The notes beneath the pieces are model-generated. The model ran no database searches and had not been told where the DNA came from. It worked only from the letters and a program-made list of their open reading frames with translations. Of a DNA stretch of 64,000 nucleotides, positions 22,228 to 31,728 are shown piece after piece; within the stretch, counting starts at the first letter, position 1, and the number at the start of each line of letters is the position of its first letter. The position numbers and the translations under genes were made by a program. This DNA is from Methylobacterium sp. 10 (lineage in GTDB: Bacteria > Pseudomonadota > Alphaproteobacteria > Rhizobiales > Beijerinckiaceae): the NCBI RefSeq assembly GCF_000519085.1, contig NZ_KI912577.1, positions 3,838,035 through 3,902,034 of the forward strand. Reading direction: 5' to 3'.

Positions 22228-23097
22228 TCACTTCCCGCTGCAGAGCCCCTGTCCGGCGAGCCGGACATGGTCGCGGGGGTCGCAATCCGTGGACAGAAAC
22301 GAGGCCCATTCCGCCGTCGAGCCGTAGAACGCGTTGCGGTCGACGTCGCCGCGCACGCCCGGAACCCGGCCCGTGGAGGTGAACTGCCACAGCATCCACT
22401 TGCGCTTGGCGTAGCGCTGCTCGGGCTCTGCCGCCGTGGAGCGGACCCAGTGCGGATAGTCGGGCAGCTCGTCCTCGAGCACGTCCTTGTGGAAGGTGAT
22501 GTCGGTATAGATGATCGGACGCTTGCCGGTGTAGCGCTCCATCTCGTCGAGCATGTAGCGCATCATCGCCAGCGCCTGGGCTTTCGGCAGCTTCTTGGGG
22601 CAGAGCTGCGAATGGCCGTTCCACTCCACGTCGAGGACGGGGGGCAGGGCGGTCGGATCGTTGGGCACGTTCTTCTTGAACCACTCCATCTGGTCCTGGG
22701 CCGAGCGGCACCAGAACACGAAATGGTAGGCTCCACGGGGCACGCCCGCCTTGGCGGCACCGTCCCAATTGGCGCGGAACCGCTCGTCCACGTGGTCGCC
22801 ACCTTCCGTCGCCTTGATGAAGGCGAACTGCGTACCGGCCCCGCGCACCGAAGCCCAATCGATCGGGCCCTGCCATTTCGAGATGTCGATGCCCTGGATC
22901 GGGTGCTGCTTGGCGCGCGCGACCCCCGGATGGGGCTTCACGTCGCCCTTGGTCGGGTAGAAGTCGCTGTGGTTTCCGGCGCAGGCCGCCACGCTCGCGA
23001 GCAGGGCGGCGGTCAAAGAGCGTTTGGCCCAGCGCAGCGCGACGCCGCGTGGCATCCCGGCCAGGATTGTCGGGGCGATCCCGTTCTTAAGCGACAT
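22228..23097 (-). CDS. GH25 lysozyme-like lipoprotein
   Basis: 289 residues from ATG 23097. The signal peptide ends in a lipobox-like ASVAAC near residue 40, so lipidation is likely. The catalytic domain follows the GH25 plan: IQGIDISKWQGPIDW, FAFIKATEGGDHVDERF, GAYHFVFW, PPVLDVEWNG (the DxE pair) and KRPIIYTDITFHKDVL, then WMLWQFTSTG and a final DVDRNAFYG. Such muramidases cleave the beta-1,4 bond of peptidoglycan. Periplasmic cell-wall remodelling is the likely role. Confidence 0.88.
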   Translation of the reverse strand: MSLKNGIAPTILAGMPRGVALRWAKRSLTAALLASVAACAGNHSDFYPTKGDVKPHPGVARAKQHPIQGIDISKWQGPIDWASVRGAGTQFAFIKATEGGDHVDERFRANWDGAAKAGVPRGAYHFVFWCRSAQDQMEWFKKNVPNDPTALPPVLDVEWNGHSQLCPKKLPKAQALAMMRYMLDEMERYTGKRPIIYTDITFHKDVLEDELPDYPHWVRSTAAEPEQRYAKRKWMLWQFTSTGRVPGVRGDVDRNAFYGSTAEWASFLSTDCDPRDHVRLAGQGLCSGK

Positions 23098-23313
23098 CGA
23101 TGCCCGGCCCACCGTTCTCACGCGCTAAACTCATCGCTAAGGGATGGCCCCTGCGCGGTTAACAGAGCTTTGACGGTAATGCGGCGGAATTCCGGAAGTC
23201 GTTGCCTGCGAGCCACATAGGGTGCATTCCGGCGCTTTGGCCGCAGGCCGGCACCCGACGCTAAGTCACGAGCCGGTCTGACGTTTCGAGGGGAGGGGAG
23301 ACTGGACAAGGTT

Positions 23314-23745
23314 TTGTTCACCATCGGCTACGAAGGGCTCGATTCCGAGCGTTTCGTTGCGACTCTGAAGGATGCCGGCGTCACGACCCTGGCCGACGTT
23401 CGCGCGGTGGCGAACTCACGCAAGCGAGGCTTCTCCAAGAACGCCCTGAGGACGAGCCTGGAGGAGGCGGGTCTCGTCTATGCGCATGCGCGGGAGCTCG
23501 GCACGCCCAAGGCCGGGCGGGAGGCCGCCCGGGCCCATGATCCGGCGCTGATGCGCCGGATCTACTGCGAGGAGGTGCTCGATACCGCCGATGGCGGCCT
23601 CGCCCTCGATGCCCTGTGCGAGCTCGCCGCGCGGGCGCCTACCTGTCTCCTCTGCTTCGAGCGCGATCCGGAACGGTGCCATCGCCGAGTCCTGGCCGAG
23701 CGGCTGGAAGCGGCCGGTTTCAGGACCGTCGACCTGTTCGGCTGA
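23314..23745 (+). CDS. DUF488-family protein
   Basis: 143 residues starting at TTG 23314; the purine-rich GGGGAGGGGAG lies 13 bases upstream, and no ATG or GTG start fits the fold. It opens with FTIGYEGLDSERFVATLKDAGVTTLADVRAVANSRKRGFSK and closes with CLLCFERDPERCHRRVLAERL, both standard DUF488 signatures (IGY, DVR, Cys...CHR). The conserved Cys, His and Arg suggest a catalytic or metal site, but the biochemical role is unknown. Confidence 0.85.
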   Translation: MFTIGYEGLDSERFVATLKDAGVTTLADVRAVANSRKRGFSKNALRTSLEEAGLVYAHARELGTPKAGREAARAHDPALMRRIYCEEVLDTADGGLALDALCELAARAPTCLLCFERDPERCHRRVLAERLEAAGFRTVDLFG

Positions 23746-23800
23746 CGACCCCCCTCAGGATACCCGTGCGCGCAAAATCGATCCTACCCAAGGGAATGCG

Positions 23801-23829
23801 TTGACAATCTAGAGTTAGGTCGTTCTCAT
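23801..23829 (+). promoter_or_regulatory. Possible promoter of the luxR-type gene
   Basis: A perfect TTGACA at 23801-23806 is followed 17 bases later by TCTCAT, a weak -10. It lies about 40 bases before the regulator start. A good lux-box palindrome is not seen. Confidence 0.35.
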
Positions 23830-23869
23830 GCCCATGATCATGAAAACGTGATCGGACTCGCCTGGCAGT

Positions 23870-24607
23870 ATGCGTGTGACGCGCAAATCCCTCGATCAGA
23901 CCCTCGGCTTCCTCCGCTCCCTCGACCGGACGGCCAGCGGCGAGGACGTTGCCCGGCTTCTGATGGCGGAACTGGCGGATCTCGGCGTCGCCCACATCAT
24001 GGCGGCCACCGTGCCTGCCCGTGGTGCGCCCGTCCGACAGCAGCGCGGCCACGTTCTCCTCAATACCTTCCCGATGGAATGGGGCCGGCGTTACCTGACG
24101 CGCGGCTATGCCTTCCACGACCCCACGGTGCGGCGCCTCGGCCACTCCACCGCGCCCTTCGCATGGAGCGACGCCACCGATGAGCATGCCGACGATCCGC
24201 TGGCGCGCAGGGTAATGGACGAGGCGACGGATTTCGGCCTGCGCGACGGTCTGACCATTCCTTTGATGACTCTCGACGGCGAGACCGCCGGGTTCAGTGT
24301 TTCGGGCGAGCGTCTCGCCATCGATCCGGCGGACAGGGGCATGCTCCAGCTGGCCGCCACCTACGCATTCGGCCACCTGCTGCTGTTGAACGGCCAGAGC
24401 CCGGCGGCCACGGCGCGCCTCGCCCCGCGCGAGCGCGAGGCGCTGCAATGGGCGGCCGAAGGCAAGACCGACTGGGAGATCGGCGAGGTCATGGGCATCT
24501 CGACCCACGGCGTCGATTTCCACCTGCGCTCCGCCCGCGCCAAGCTCGGCACCGCCAACCGCACCCAGGCCGTCGCCATCGCCCTGCGGCGGGGGCTCAT
24601 CATCTGA
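23870..24607 (+). CDS. LuxR-family regulator with autoinducer-binding domain (solo)
   Basis: 245 residues. The N-terminal ~165 residues match the acyl-homoserine-lactone binding fold: NTFPMEWGRRYLTRGYAFHDPTVRR, with W and Y in the ligand pocket; the DP motif; and FGLRDGLTIPLM, with G in the usual place. The C-terminal GerE-type HTH begins LAPREREALQWAAEGKTDWEIGEVMGIS and includes the usual Glu, Gly and Lys/His positions. No LuxI-type synthase is encoded in the window, so it is a solo here. The downstream VOC gene is 62 bases away. Confidence 0.88.
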   Translation: MRVTRKSLDQTLGFLRSLDRTASGEDVARLLMAELADLGVAHIMAATVPARGAPVRQQRGHVLLNTFPMEWGRRYLTRGYAFHDPTVRRLGHSTAPFAWSDATDEHADDPLARRVMDEATDFGLRDGLTIPLMTLDGETAGFSVSGERLAIDPADRGMLQLAATYAFGHLLLLNGQSPAATARLAPREREALQWAAEGKTDWEIGEVMGISTHGVDFHLRSARAKLGTANRTQAVAIALRRGLII

Positions 24608-24669
24608 TGGGATCGGGACCGGATCGTTGATATCCTCAGCCGAGTCAGGTCTCGCGGGAGGAGTCGACG

Positions 24670-25146
24670 ATGCCCAAGGTCAGCACTTGCCTGTGGTTGG
24701 GTAAGGACATCGAGGCGGCCGTCGGCCTCTACGTCTCCCTCGTCCCCGATTCGCGGATCGACCACGTCCAGCACTCGCCGGGGCCCTGGCCGGGCGGGGA
24801 GGCGGGCGATGCGCTCCTGGTGGCCTTCACCCTCGGCGGACAGGGCTTTCAGGCCCTGAACGGAGGCGGACGGGCCGATTACGGAATGGCCGCTTCCATC
24901 TCGGTGGCCTGCGCCGACCAGGACGAGGTCGACCGGTTGTGGGCGGCGCTCATCGCGGATGGAGGGGCCGAGATCATGTGCGGCTGGCTCCGGGACAGGT
25001 GGGGCGTGCCCTGGCAGATCGTGCCCACGATCCTCCCCCGGCTGCTCGCCGATCCCGATCCGGCCGTGTCGCGCCGCGTCTTCTCCGCCATGCAGGACAT
25101 GATCAAGCTCGACATCGCCGCGCTCGAACGCGCGGCCGCCGGCTGA
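24670..25146 (+). CDS. PhnB/VOC-family protein
   Basis: 158 residues. It begins KVSTCLWLGKDIEAAVGLYVSLVPDSRIDHV and contains ALLVAFTLGGQGFQALNGG and a C-terminal WLRDRWGVPWQIVPTILPRLL. This is the pattern of the '3-demethylubiquinone-9 methyltransferase' domain family, a vicinal-oxygen-chelate fold; the enzymatic name is misleading. Substrate and role are unknown. ATG 24670 has GGGAGGAG just upstream. Confidence 0.85.
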   Translation: MPKVSTCLWLGKDIEAAVGLYVSLVPDSRIDHVQHSPGPWPGGEAGDALLVAFTLGGQGFQALNGGGRADYGMAASISVACADQDEVDRLWAALIADGGAEIMCGWLRDRWGVPWQIVPTILPRLLADPDPAVSRRVFSAMQDMIKLDIAALERAAAG

Positions 25147-25161
25147 ACCGGCCGTCCCGTC

Positions 25162-26106
25162 TCAGCCGCCGCCCGGGCGTGCGCGGCGGCCGAAGCGCTC
25201 GGCGATGACGATGCCACCGAGCACGAGGGCCAAAGCCGCGGCCTGGTACCATTGGAAGGGCTCGCCGACGACGAGGATGGCGAGGCCCGAGCCGAAGATC
25301 GGCACGAGGTTCACGAACACCCCCGCCCGGTTCGGGCCGATCAGTTCGACGCCCCGCATGAACGAGAGCTGGGCGATGAGGGACGGTCCGAGCGCCACGA
25401 AGGCGACGATGGCCCAGCCCTGCGGCGTCGGCCAGATCAGGCGTCCGGCGGCCTGCTCGAGGGCGAGGGCGGGCAGGGAGGTCACGAGGGCCGCCAGCGC
25501 CATCGCCGAGAAGAAGGTCAGGCCGGACATTTTCGGCCGGTCGGCGAGGGCGACGGTGTAGCCGGCATAGAGCAGGCAGGCCCCGAGCATCAGCATGTCG
25601 CCGACATTGAAGGACAGCGTCGACAGGATGTGCCAGTCGCCGTGGGTCGCCGCGACGCCCGCGCCGCCAAGGGTGATGACGACGCCGAGGACCTGCGCCC
25701 CGGTGACGGCGACACGGTGCACGACGTAGTTCAGCAGGATGACGAGGACCGGGATCGCCCCCTGGAACAGGGCAACGTTCACGCCGGTGGTGTAGATGCC
25801 CGCGGCGTAGAACAGGCTCGCATAGGCGGTGTAGCCGCAGGCTCCCATCAGCAGGATGTAGCGCCAGTGGCGCGCGATCAGGTGGCGCTCGGCCACGATC
25901 CCGCGCCAGGCCGGCCAGGCCAGCGCGAGGCAGGCGAAGGCCCATCGCAGGCAGGTGAGCACCTGGGGCGAGACCTCGCCCACGGCCCATTTGCCGGCGA
26001 CCACGTTGCCGCCCCACAGCAGGGTCGTGAACAGGAGGAGCGGGTAGGCGGCCGTGGCGCCGCGGGTCTCGACGGCCGGGCCGGGGGAGGCGGACGGAGA
26101 GGTCAT
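25162..26106 (-). CDS. EamA-family (DMT superfamily) transporter
   Basis: 314 residues from ATG 26106. Ten hydrophobic segments form two EamA repeats: LLLFTTLLWGGNVVAGKWA starts the first and FNVGDMLMLGACLLYAGYTVAL the second. The family motif near the end of the second half reads PIFGSGLAILVVGEPFQWYQAAALALVLGGIVIAE. Such proteins usually export small metabolites such as amino acids. The substrate cannot be told from sequence. It is convergent with the VOC gene at 15 bases. Confidence 0.88.
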   Translation of the reverse strand: MTSPSASPGPAVETRGATAAYPLLLFTTLLWGGNVVAGKWAVGEVSPQVLTCLRWAFACLALAWPAWRGIVAERHLIARHWRYILLMGACGYTAYASLFYAAGIYTTGVNVALFQGAIPVLVILLNYVVHRVAVTGAQVLGVVITLGGAGVAATHGDWHILSTLSFNVGDMLMLGACLLYAGYTVALADRPKMSGLTFFSAMALAALVTSLPALALEQAAGRLIWPTPQGWAIVAFVALGPSLIAQLSFMRGVELIGPNRAGVFVNLVPIFGSGLAILVVGEPFQWYQAAALALVLGGIVIAERFGRRARPGGG

Positions 26107-26214
26107 GATCCCTTCGGGGGCTTTGCTCGGAGATGTGTCTTCGCTTGCGGCGCCGCCGCCCCTTCTGTCCCGCCCATGACGGGCTGAGCAAGCCCGTCGG
26201 AAGCAGGGCTGCAC

Positions 26215-27192
26215 TCACGGGCCGTGTCCCGACGCGGGCCGGGGAAGGCGGAGCTTTGCGGCGGGCTTTGCGGCAGGCGGGACGGCCGCGATCCGCGCCG
26301 CATCGCTCGTCCAGAGATGCACCGCGGCATAGGCCCGCCACGGGCGCCAGGCCTCGGCCCGCACCAGCAGTTGCGCCGGTGTCGGACGGCCGGCGCCGGT
26401 ATCGAGAGACCGGAGCAGGGCAAGGTCGGCTGCCGGAAGTGCATCCGGTTCGCGAAGCGCCCTGAGGGCGACGTACTGCGCCGTCCACTCGCCGATTCCG
26501 CGCATCGCCCTGAGGGCGGCCACCGCCGGATCGAGGCCGCGTCCTCTGGCGAACAGATCGGGATTCGCATGCGCCTCCGCGGCGAGGGTGCCGATCGCCC
26601 TGCCGCGTGCCCCCGGCATGCCCAGCGTCGCGGCGATGTCGGCGTCGAGCAGGCGATCCGGCGTTGGGAACAGATGGGTGAGCCCCACCGCGCCGCGTTC
26701 CGGCAGTACCGGTTCGCCGAAGGCGGAGACCAGACGGCCGGCGAGGCGGGTCGCCGCATTCACCGAGACCTGTTGTCCGAGAATGGCGCGCACCGCGATC
26801 TCGAATCCGTCCCAGGCGCCCGGAACCCGCAGGCCCGGCCGTTCGGCCACAAGGGGGGCGAGGTCGGGGTCGCGCGAGAGCGCCGCCGCGATGACGGCCG
26901 GGTCGGCATCGCAATCGAACATCGGCCTCAGCCGGGCGGGAACGTCTGGCAGAATCGCCGGATCGGGATGATCGACCGTGGCGACGAGGGCGTCGCCCTG
27001 CCCCGGCGCTACCGCGATCGTGCCGGGACGGCCGCCGAGGAAGACGGTCCGGGCATAGGCATCCGTCGTCACCACCTCGACACCAGGAATGGCCCGGCCG
27101 CCGAGATAGGCCAGGATCGCGGGCCAATCGTAGGGCGGCCTGTAGGGCAGCGGGATGATGTGGGTCACGACGTTCTCCGGCCGCCTCACCAT
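26215..27192 (-). CDS. AlkA-type DNA-3-methyladenine glycosylase
   Basis: 325 residues from ATG 27192 (MVRRPENVVTHIIPLPYRPPYDW). The open frame continues upstream but that part is antisense to the RND adaptor. The N-terminal AlkA domain (TDAYARTVFLGGRPGTIAVAPG) precedes the helix-hairpin-helix glycosylase domain (AVRAILGQQVSVNAATRLAGRLV; LRAMRGIGEWTAQYVALRAL). The catalytic aspartate lies in LPAADLALLRSL. It excises alkylated bases, chiefly 3-methyladenine. The Ada domains found in some AlkA fusions are absent. The C-terminal tail is Ala/Pro/Lys rich. Confidence 0.9.
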   Translation of the reverse strand: MVRRPENVVTHIIPLPYRPPYDWPAILAYLGGRAIPGVEVVTTDAYARTVFLGGRPGTIAVAPGQGDALVATVDHPDPAILPDVPARLRPMFDCDADPAVIAAALSRDPDLAPLVAERPGLRVPGAWDGFEIAVRAILGQQVSVNAATRLAGRLVSAFGEPVLPERGAVGLTHLFPTPDRLLDADIAATLGMPGARGRAIGTLAAEAHANPDLFARGRGLDPAVAALRAMRGIGEWTAQYVALRALREPDALPAADLALLRSLDTGAGRPTPAQLLVRAEAWRPWRAYAAVHLWTSDAARIAAVPPAAKPAAKLRLPRPASGHGP

Positions 27193-27387
27193 CCCATGGC
27201 CGCGAGAATCGCGAAACCACGCGCGGGCCGGCGCAACGTTGCGAGGCAGGACGGGAGGCAAGACAGGAGGCAGGGAGGGAGGGCGGGATAATCCGGCATC
27301 GCCCGTATCGGGCTGCCGGGCGACGCTGTATCCGTTCACAGGGTACGACGCGGTGCATCGACCGCGAGGCCGGGGAGGGCGGTTCTG

Positions 27388-28452
27388 GTGTCGTGGGTGC
27401 GTGTTCTCCTCCTCGCGGGCGCAGTGGCCGGCCTCGCCGCCTTCGCGCTGAGCGAGGCCGGCACGGCCCTCATCGCCGAACTGCGCGAGCGGGTCGCACC
27501 CGGGCCCCCGGCCCCGCGCCATCTTCCAGCCCAGCGCACCGCAATCGAGGACGGCCGCACCGTCGTCCGGCTCAAGCCGGAAGAGCGCGAGCGTCTCGGC
27601 ATCGCGACACAGGTGCTGCCCTTCGCCCCCCACCGCGAGGAACTCCAGGCCTATGGCAGCGTCCTCGACGTCGCCAGGGTCACCGACCTCACCAATTCCT
27701 ACGCCAGCGCCAAGGCGCAGCTCCAGACCGCCCAGGCCCGCGTCGAGGTCTCGCGCAACGCGTTCCAGCGCGCCAGGAATCTTGGTCCCTACGCCACCAC
27801 GGTTCAGGTCGAGACCACCGAGGGCACGTTCCAGACCGACCAGGCCTCGCTGGCGGCGGCGGAATCCCAGGTCCGCACCCTGTCCGCCACCGCGCAGCAG
27901 GAATGGGGGCCGGTGATCGGCCGGGCCATCGTCGAGCGCTCGCCCGCCATCACCCGGCTGATCGAACGCGTCGACTTTCTGGTTCAGGTGACCCTGCCGC
28001 CGGGCGAGAGCATCAAGGGCCAACCCGCTGCCGCCTTCGCCGAAGTGCCGCCGCAGAGCGCGCGGATCGCGTTGCGCTACGTCTCGCCGGCCACCCGCAC
28101 CGACCAGCGCATCCAGGGCCTCAGCTACTTCTACACCGTGCCGGGCGATAGCGGCTTCCTGCCCGGCATGAGCATGCTCGCCTTCCTCGCCTCCGACCGG
28201 ACCGTCACCGGCATCAGCGTGCCCGAGGATGCGGTGGTGCATTGGCAGGGGGGCACCTGGATCTACCGTGCCGTGGCGCCCAACGCCTATGCCCGCCACG
28301 CGCTCAAGGCCGACCCGCCGATGTCGGCGGATGCCTATGTGGTGGAGGACCTGCCCGACGGGACCGAGATCGTGCTGACGGGCGCGCAGGCGCTGCTGTC
28401 CGAGGAGATGAAGAGCCTGCTCTCCGTCTCCGGCGGCGTGGACGACGATTGA
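27388..28452 (+). CDS. RND periplasmic adaptor, short and atypical
   Basis: 354 residues from GTG 27388, with GGGGAGGGC upstream. An N-terminal membrane anchor (VLLLAGAVAGLAAFALSEAG) precedes a chain with the MFP start RLKPEERERLGIATQVLPF and a helical hairpin (ASAKAQLQTAQARVEVSRNAF). A barrel-like C-terminal half contains GFLPGMSMLAFLASDRTVTGISVPEDAVV. The second lipoyl half, normally I-x-AP-x-DG after the hairpin, is not seen, so the adaptor looks reduced. It should link the pump encoded 2 bases downstream to an outer-membrane channel, which is not encoded nearby. Confidence 0.72.
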   Translation: MSWVRVLLLAGAVAGLAAFALSEAGTALIAELRERVAPGPPAPRHLPAQRTAIEDGRTVVRLKPEERERLGIATQVLPFAPHREELQAYGSVLDVARVTDLTNSYASAKAQLQTAQARVEVSRNAFQRARNLGPYATTVQVETTEGTFQTDQASLAAAESQVRTLSATAQQEWGPVIGRAIVERSPAITRLIERVDFLVQVTLPPGESIKGQPAAAFAEVPPQSARIALRYVSPATRTDQRIQGLSYFYTVPGDSGFLPGMSMLAFLASDRTVTGISVPEDAVVHWQGGTWIYRAVAPNAYARHALKADPPMSADAYVVEDLPDGTEIVLTGAQALLSEEMKSLLSVSGGVDDD

Positions 28453-28453
28453 C

Positions 28454-31400
28454 GTGAGCGACGTTCCGAACGCCCCTCCGAGCGGCCCCCAGGCGGCGCT
28501 CGTCGCCTTCGCGGTGCGCTTTCGCGGCATCGTCCTGGCGCTCAGTCTCGCGCTCGCCGGCTACGGCGTCTTCGTGCTGGCGGATGCCAAATACGACGTG
28601 TTCCCCGAATTCGCGCCGCCCTCCGTGGTCGTCCAGACCGAGGCGCCGGGCCTCAACCCCGAACAGGTGGAGGTGCTGGTTACCCAGCCGATCGAGGTGG
28701 CGGTGAACGGCTTGCCGGGGATCGAATCCCTGCGCTCGAGCTCGATCCAGGGCCTGTCGGTCATCACCGTCACCTTCGGCACCGGCAGCGACGTCTACCG
28801 CGTCCGGCAACTCGTCACCGAGCGGCTCACGGCCCTCGCCGGCCGCCTGCCCCAGGGCGTGCTGCCTCCGGCGATGACGGCGCTCACCTCGGCCACCAGC
28901 ACCGTGCTCCTCGTCGGATTGACCTCGGGACGGCGCTCCGACCTCGACCTGCGTACCGTCGCCGACTGGACCGTGCGCCTCCGGCTGCTGGCCGTGCCGG
29001 GCGTCGCCCAAGTCTCGGTCTATGGCGGCGCCGTGCGCTCGCTCCAGGTCCAGATCCGCCCGGCGGATCTGATCCGCTACAATATCGGCATGAACGACGT
29101 GCTCGCCGCCGCCCGCAAGGCCACCGGCGTGCGCGGGGCCGGCTTCGTCGACACGATCAACCAGCGCGTCACCCTCCAGACGGCGGGACAGTCGCTCACC
29201 CCGGAGGAACTGGCCCGCACGGTCCTCATCAACGAGGGTGGGGCGAGCGTGACCCTCGGCGATGTCGCCACCGTGGTCGCCGCCGGCGAGCCGCCGATCA
29301 GCGCCGCCCTGGTGGATGGCAAGCGCGGCGTGCTCCTCATGGTCGGCGCGCAATACGGCGCCAACACCCGCGAGGTCACCGCCCGCGCGGAAGCGGCCCT
29401 GGAAGACCTGCGCCCCGCCCTCGACCGGGAAGGCGTCGCGTTGCGCGCGGACCTGTTCCGGCCGGCGAACTTCATCACCATCGCCAATGCCAACGTGCTC
29501 CAGGCGCTGGGACTCGGCGGCATCCTCGTGGTCGTGGTGCTGTTCGCCTTCCTCTACGATTGGCGCACCTGCGTGATTTCGTCGGTGGCGATCCCGCTCT
29601 CGCTCATCGCCGCCGTGGTGGCGCTCCAGGCCATGGGCGAGAGCCTCAACACCATGACGCTGGGCGGCCTCGCCATCGCCATCGGCGAGGTGGTGGACGA
29701 CGCGGTCATCGGCGTCGAGAACGTGGTGCGGCGCCTGCGCGAGAACCGGCGCCTGACTGTGCCCGTCCCGGAGGGGAGGGTGGTCTTCGACGCCATCCTG
29801 GAAGTCCGCACCGCGGTCGCCTACGCGACCTTCGCCGTGCTGCTGGTGTTCCTGCCGGTGCTGGTCCTGTCGGGCATCGCCGGCAAGCTGTTCGCCCCCC
29901 TCGCCCTCGCCTACATCCTCGCCGTGGTGGCCTCGCTCGCCGTGGCGCTCACCGTCACCCCCGCTCTGTCGATGATGCTCCTCACCGGGCGGCGCGAGAC
30001 GGATATGCGCGATCCGCCGGTGATGCGCTGGTCGCGGGGCGGCTACACCCGCCTCCTTCAGCGGATCAACCGCGCACCGCGCATCGTCATCGCCTGCGGC
30101 ATCCTGGTGACCCTGGCGGGCGCCGCCGCGACGCCGTTCTTCGGCAGTACCTTCCTGCCCGACCTCAAGGAGGGCCACCTGATCCTGCACATGGCTGCGG
30201 CTCCGGGAACGTCGCTTGGGGAATCCATGCGGCTCGGCGGCCGCATCACCGCCGAACTCCTGAAGATCCCCGGCATCCGCGCCGTCGCCTCGCAGATCGG
30301 CCGCGCCGAGGCCGGCCAGGACACCGCCGGCACCCATTACAGCGAGATCCATATCGACCTCGACCAGGGGCTGGACGGTGCCGGGCAGGGCAGGGCCGAG
30401 GCCGATATCCGCGCCCTGATGGCAGGGTTTCCCGGTGCCGCCTTCTCGCTCAAGACCTTCCTCACCGAGCGCATTGAGGAGACTGTCTCGGGCTACACCG
30501 CACCCGTCGTCGTCAACGTCTTCGGCAACGACCTCGCCCGGATCGAGGCGGCGGCCCGCGACATCGCTCGCGAACTCGCCGAAGTGCGCGGCGCGACCGA
30601 CATCCAGCAGGCGTCGCCCGCAGGATTGCCGCAGATCAACGTCGGTCTCCGGCCCAACGACCTGCGCCATTGGGGCCTCTCGGCGGTGGAGGTGATGGAG
30701 GTGGTGCGCACCGCCTATCAGGGCGACGTGGTGGGCCAGACCTATGAGGGCAATGCAGTCTTCAACGTCCTCGTCATCCTCGATTCCGGGGCGAGGGGGC
30801 GCCTCAGTGCTGTAGGCGACCTCCCCTTGCGCTCCTCGAACGGCCGTTTCATCCGCCTCGCCCAGGTGGCGGACATCTACGAGACCTCGGGGCGCTACCA
30901 GGTCCAGCATCAGGGCGCCCAGCGCGTCCAGGTCATCACCGCTAACGTCACGGGGCGCGATGTCGCCTCCTTCGTCGAAGCCGCCCGGCGCAAGATCGCC
31001 AAGGAGGTGGCGTTGCCAACGGGCGTCTATGTGAGCTTTGCAGGATCGGCCGAGGCCCAGGCGCGGGCTAAGCGCGACCTGCTGCTGTTCTCCGGGCTCG
31101 CGGGCCTCGGCATCGTGCTGCTGCTCGCCGTGGTCACCGGCAGCGCGCGCAACCTCATGCTGGTCCTGGTCAACCTGCCCTTCGCCTTCGTCGGCGGCGT
31201 GCTCGCGGTCTTCGCCACCGGCGCCGTGCTGTCGTTGGGCTCCATCGTCGGCTTCGTCACCCTGTTCGGCATCTCGCTCCGCAACACCATCATGATGATC
31301 TCGCATTACGAGCATCTCGTCGCCGCCGAGGGCCGGGCATGGGATCGCGACACGGCGGTGGAGGGCGCCGCCGACCGCCTTGTGCCGATCTTGATGACCT

Positions 31401-31609
31401 CCCTCGTCACCGGCCTCGGCCTGCTGCCCCTGGCGCTGGGAGCCGGCGAGCCCGGCCGCGAGATCGAGGGCCCGATGGCCATCGTCATCCTCGGCGGCCT
31501 TGTGACCTCGACGGTCCTGAACCTCCTGATCCTGCCGACCCTGGCCCTGCGCTACGGCCGGTTCTCCACCGGCGAGGGCAGGGCGCCGGATACGTTGCGG
31601 GCACCCTAG
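28454..31609 (+). CDS. HME-type RND efflux pump (CusA/CzcA-like)
   Basis: 1051 residues from GTG 28454, two bases after the adaptor stop. The two-times-six membrane layout and periplasmic porter domains are intact. The first half has KYDVFPEFAPPSVVVQTEAPGLNPEQVEVLVTQPIE; TM4 reads [27 protein letters not shown], where the acidic residues should relay protons. The second half has SIVGFVTLFGISLRNTIMMISHYEHL. The heavy-metal branch is clear but the ion is not; the three-methionine relay of CusA was not traced. Export of a divalent or monovalent metal from the periplasm is likely. Confidence 0.85.
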   Translation: MSDVPNAPPSGPQAALVAFAVRFRGIVLALSLALAGYGVFVLADAKYDVFPEFAPPSVVVQTEAPGLNPEQVEVLVTQPIEVAVNGLPGIESLRSSSIQGLSVITVTFGTGSDVYRVRQLVTERLTALAGRLPQGVLPPAMTALTSATSTVLLVGLTSGRRSDLDLRTVADWTVRLRLLAVPGVAQVSVYGGAVRSLQVQIRPADLIRYNIGMNDVLAAARKATGVRGAGFVDTINQRVTLQTAGQSLTPEELARTVLINEGGASVTLGDVATVVAAGEPPISAALVDGKRGVLLMVGAQYGANTREVTARAEAALEDLRPALDREGVALRADLFRPANFITIANANVLQALGLGGILVVVVLFAFLYDWRTCVISSVAIPLSLIAAVVALQAMGESLNTMTLGGLAIAIGEVVDDAVIGVENVVRRLRENRRLTVPVPEGRVVFDAILEVRTAVAYATFAVLLVFLPVLVLSGIAGKLFAPLALAYILAVVASLAVALTVTPALSMMLLTGRRETDMRDPPVMRWSRGGYTRLLQRINRAPRIVIACGILVTLAGAAATPFFGSTFLPDLKEGHLILHMAAAPGTSLGESMRLGGRITAELLKIPGIRAVASQIGRAEAGQDTAGTHYSEIHIDLDQGLDGAGQGRAEADIRALMAGFPGAAFSLKTFLTERIEETVSGYTAPVVVNVFGNDLARIEAAARDIARELAEVRGATDIQQASPAGLPQINVGLRPNDLRHWGLSAVEVMEVVRTAYQGDVVGQTYEGNAVFNVLVILDSGARGRLSAVGDLPLRSSNGRFIRLAQVADIYETSGRYQVQHQGAQRVQVITANVTGRDVASFVEAARRKIAKEVALPTGVYVSFAGSAEAQARAKRDLLLFSGLAGLGIVLLLAVVTGSARNLMLVLVNLPFAFVGGVLAVFATGAVLSLGSIVGFVTLFGISLRNTIMMISHYEHLVAAEGRAWDRDTAVEGAADRLVPILMTSLVTGLGLLPLALGAGEPGREIEGPMAIVILGGLVTSTVLNLLILPTLALRYGRFSTGEGRAPDTLRAP

Positions 31610-31728
31610 GCAAGGGCCGGATCCCGTCGTCGGCCGGCGCTGCCCAGGATGGCGATCGAGGCCCGTTCCGCACCCAAATCTGCCATTCGCATAAGATATA
31701 TTATGGAACATTCGGTTGGAGCGGCCGC

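Noticed and set aside
27193..28530. N-terminal extension of the AlkA open frame
   Set aside because: The extra ~445 residues lie antisense to the RND adaptor and have no fold; the glycosylase starts naturally at 27192.
28304..31711. A 1135-residue open frame on the reverse strand
   Set aside because: It is antisense to the RND pump, is extremely rich in Gly, Asp, Glu, His and Arg, and shows no domain. It arises from the GC-rich third codon positions of the real gene.
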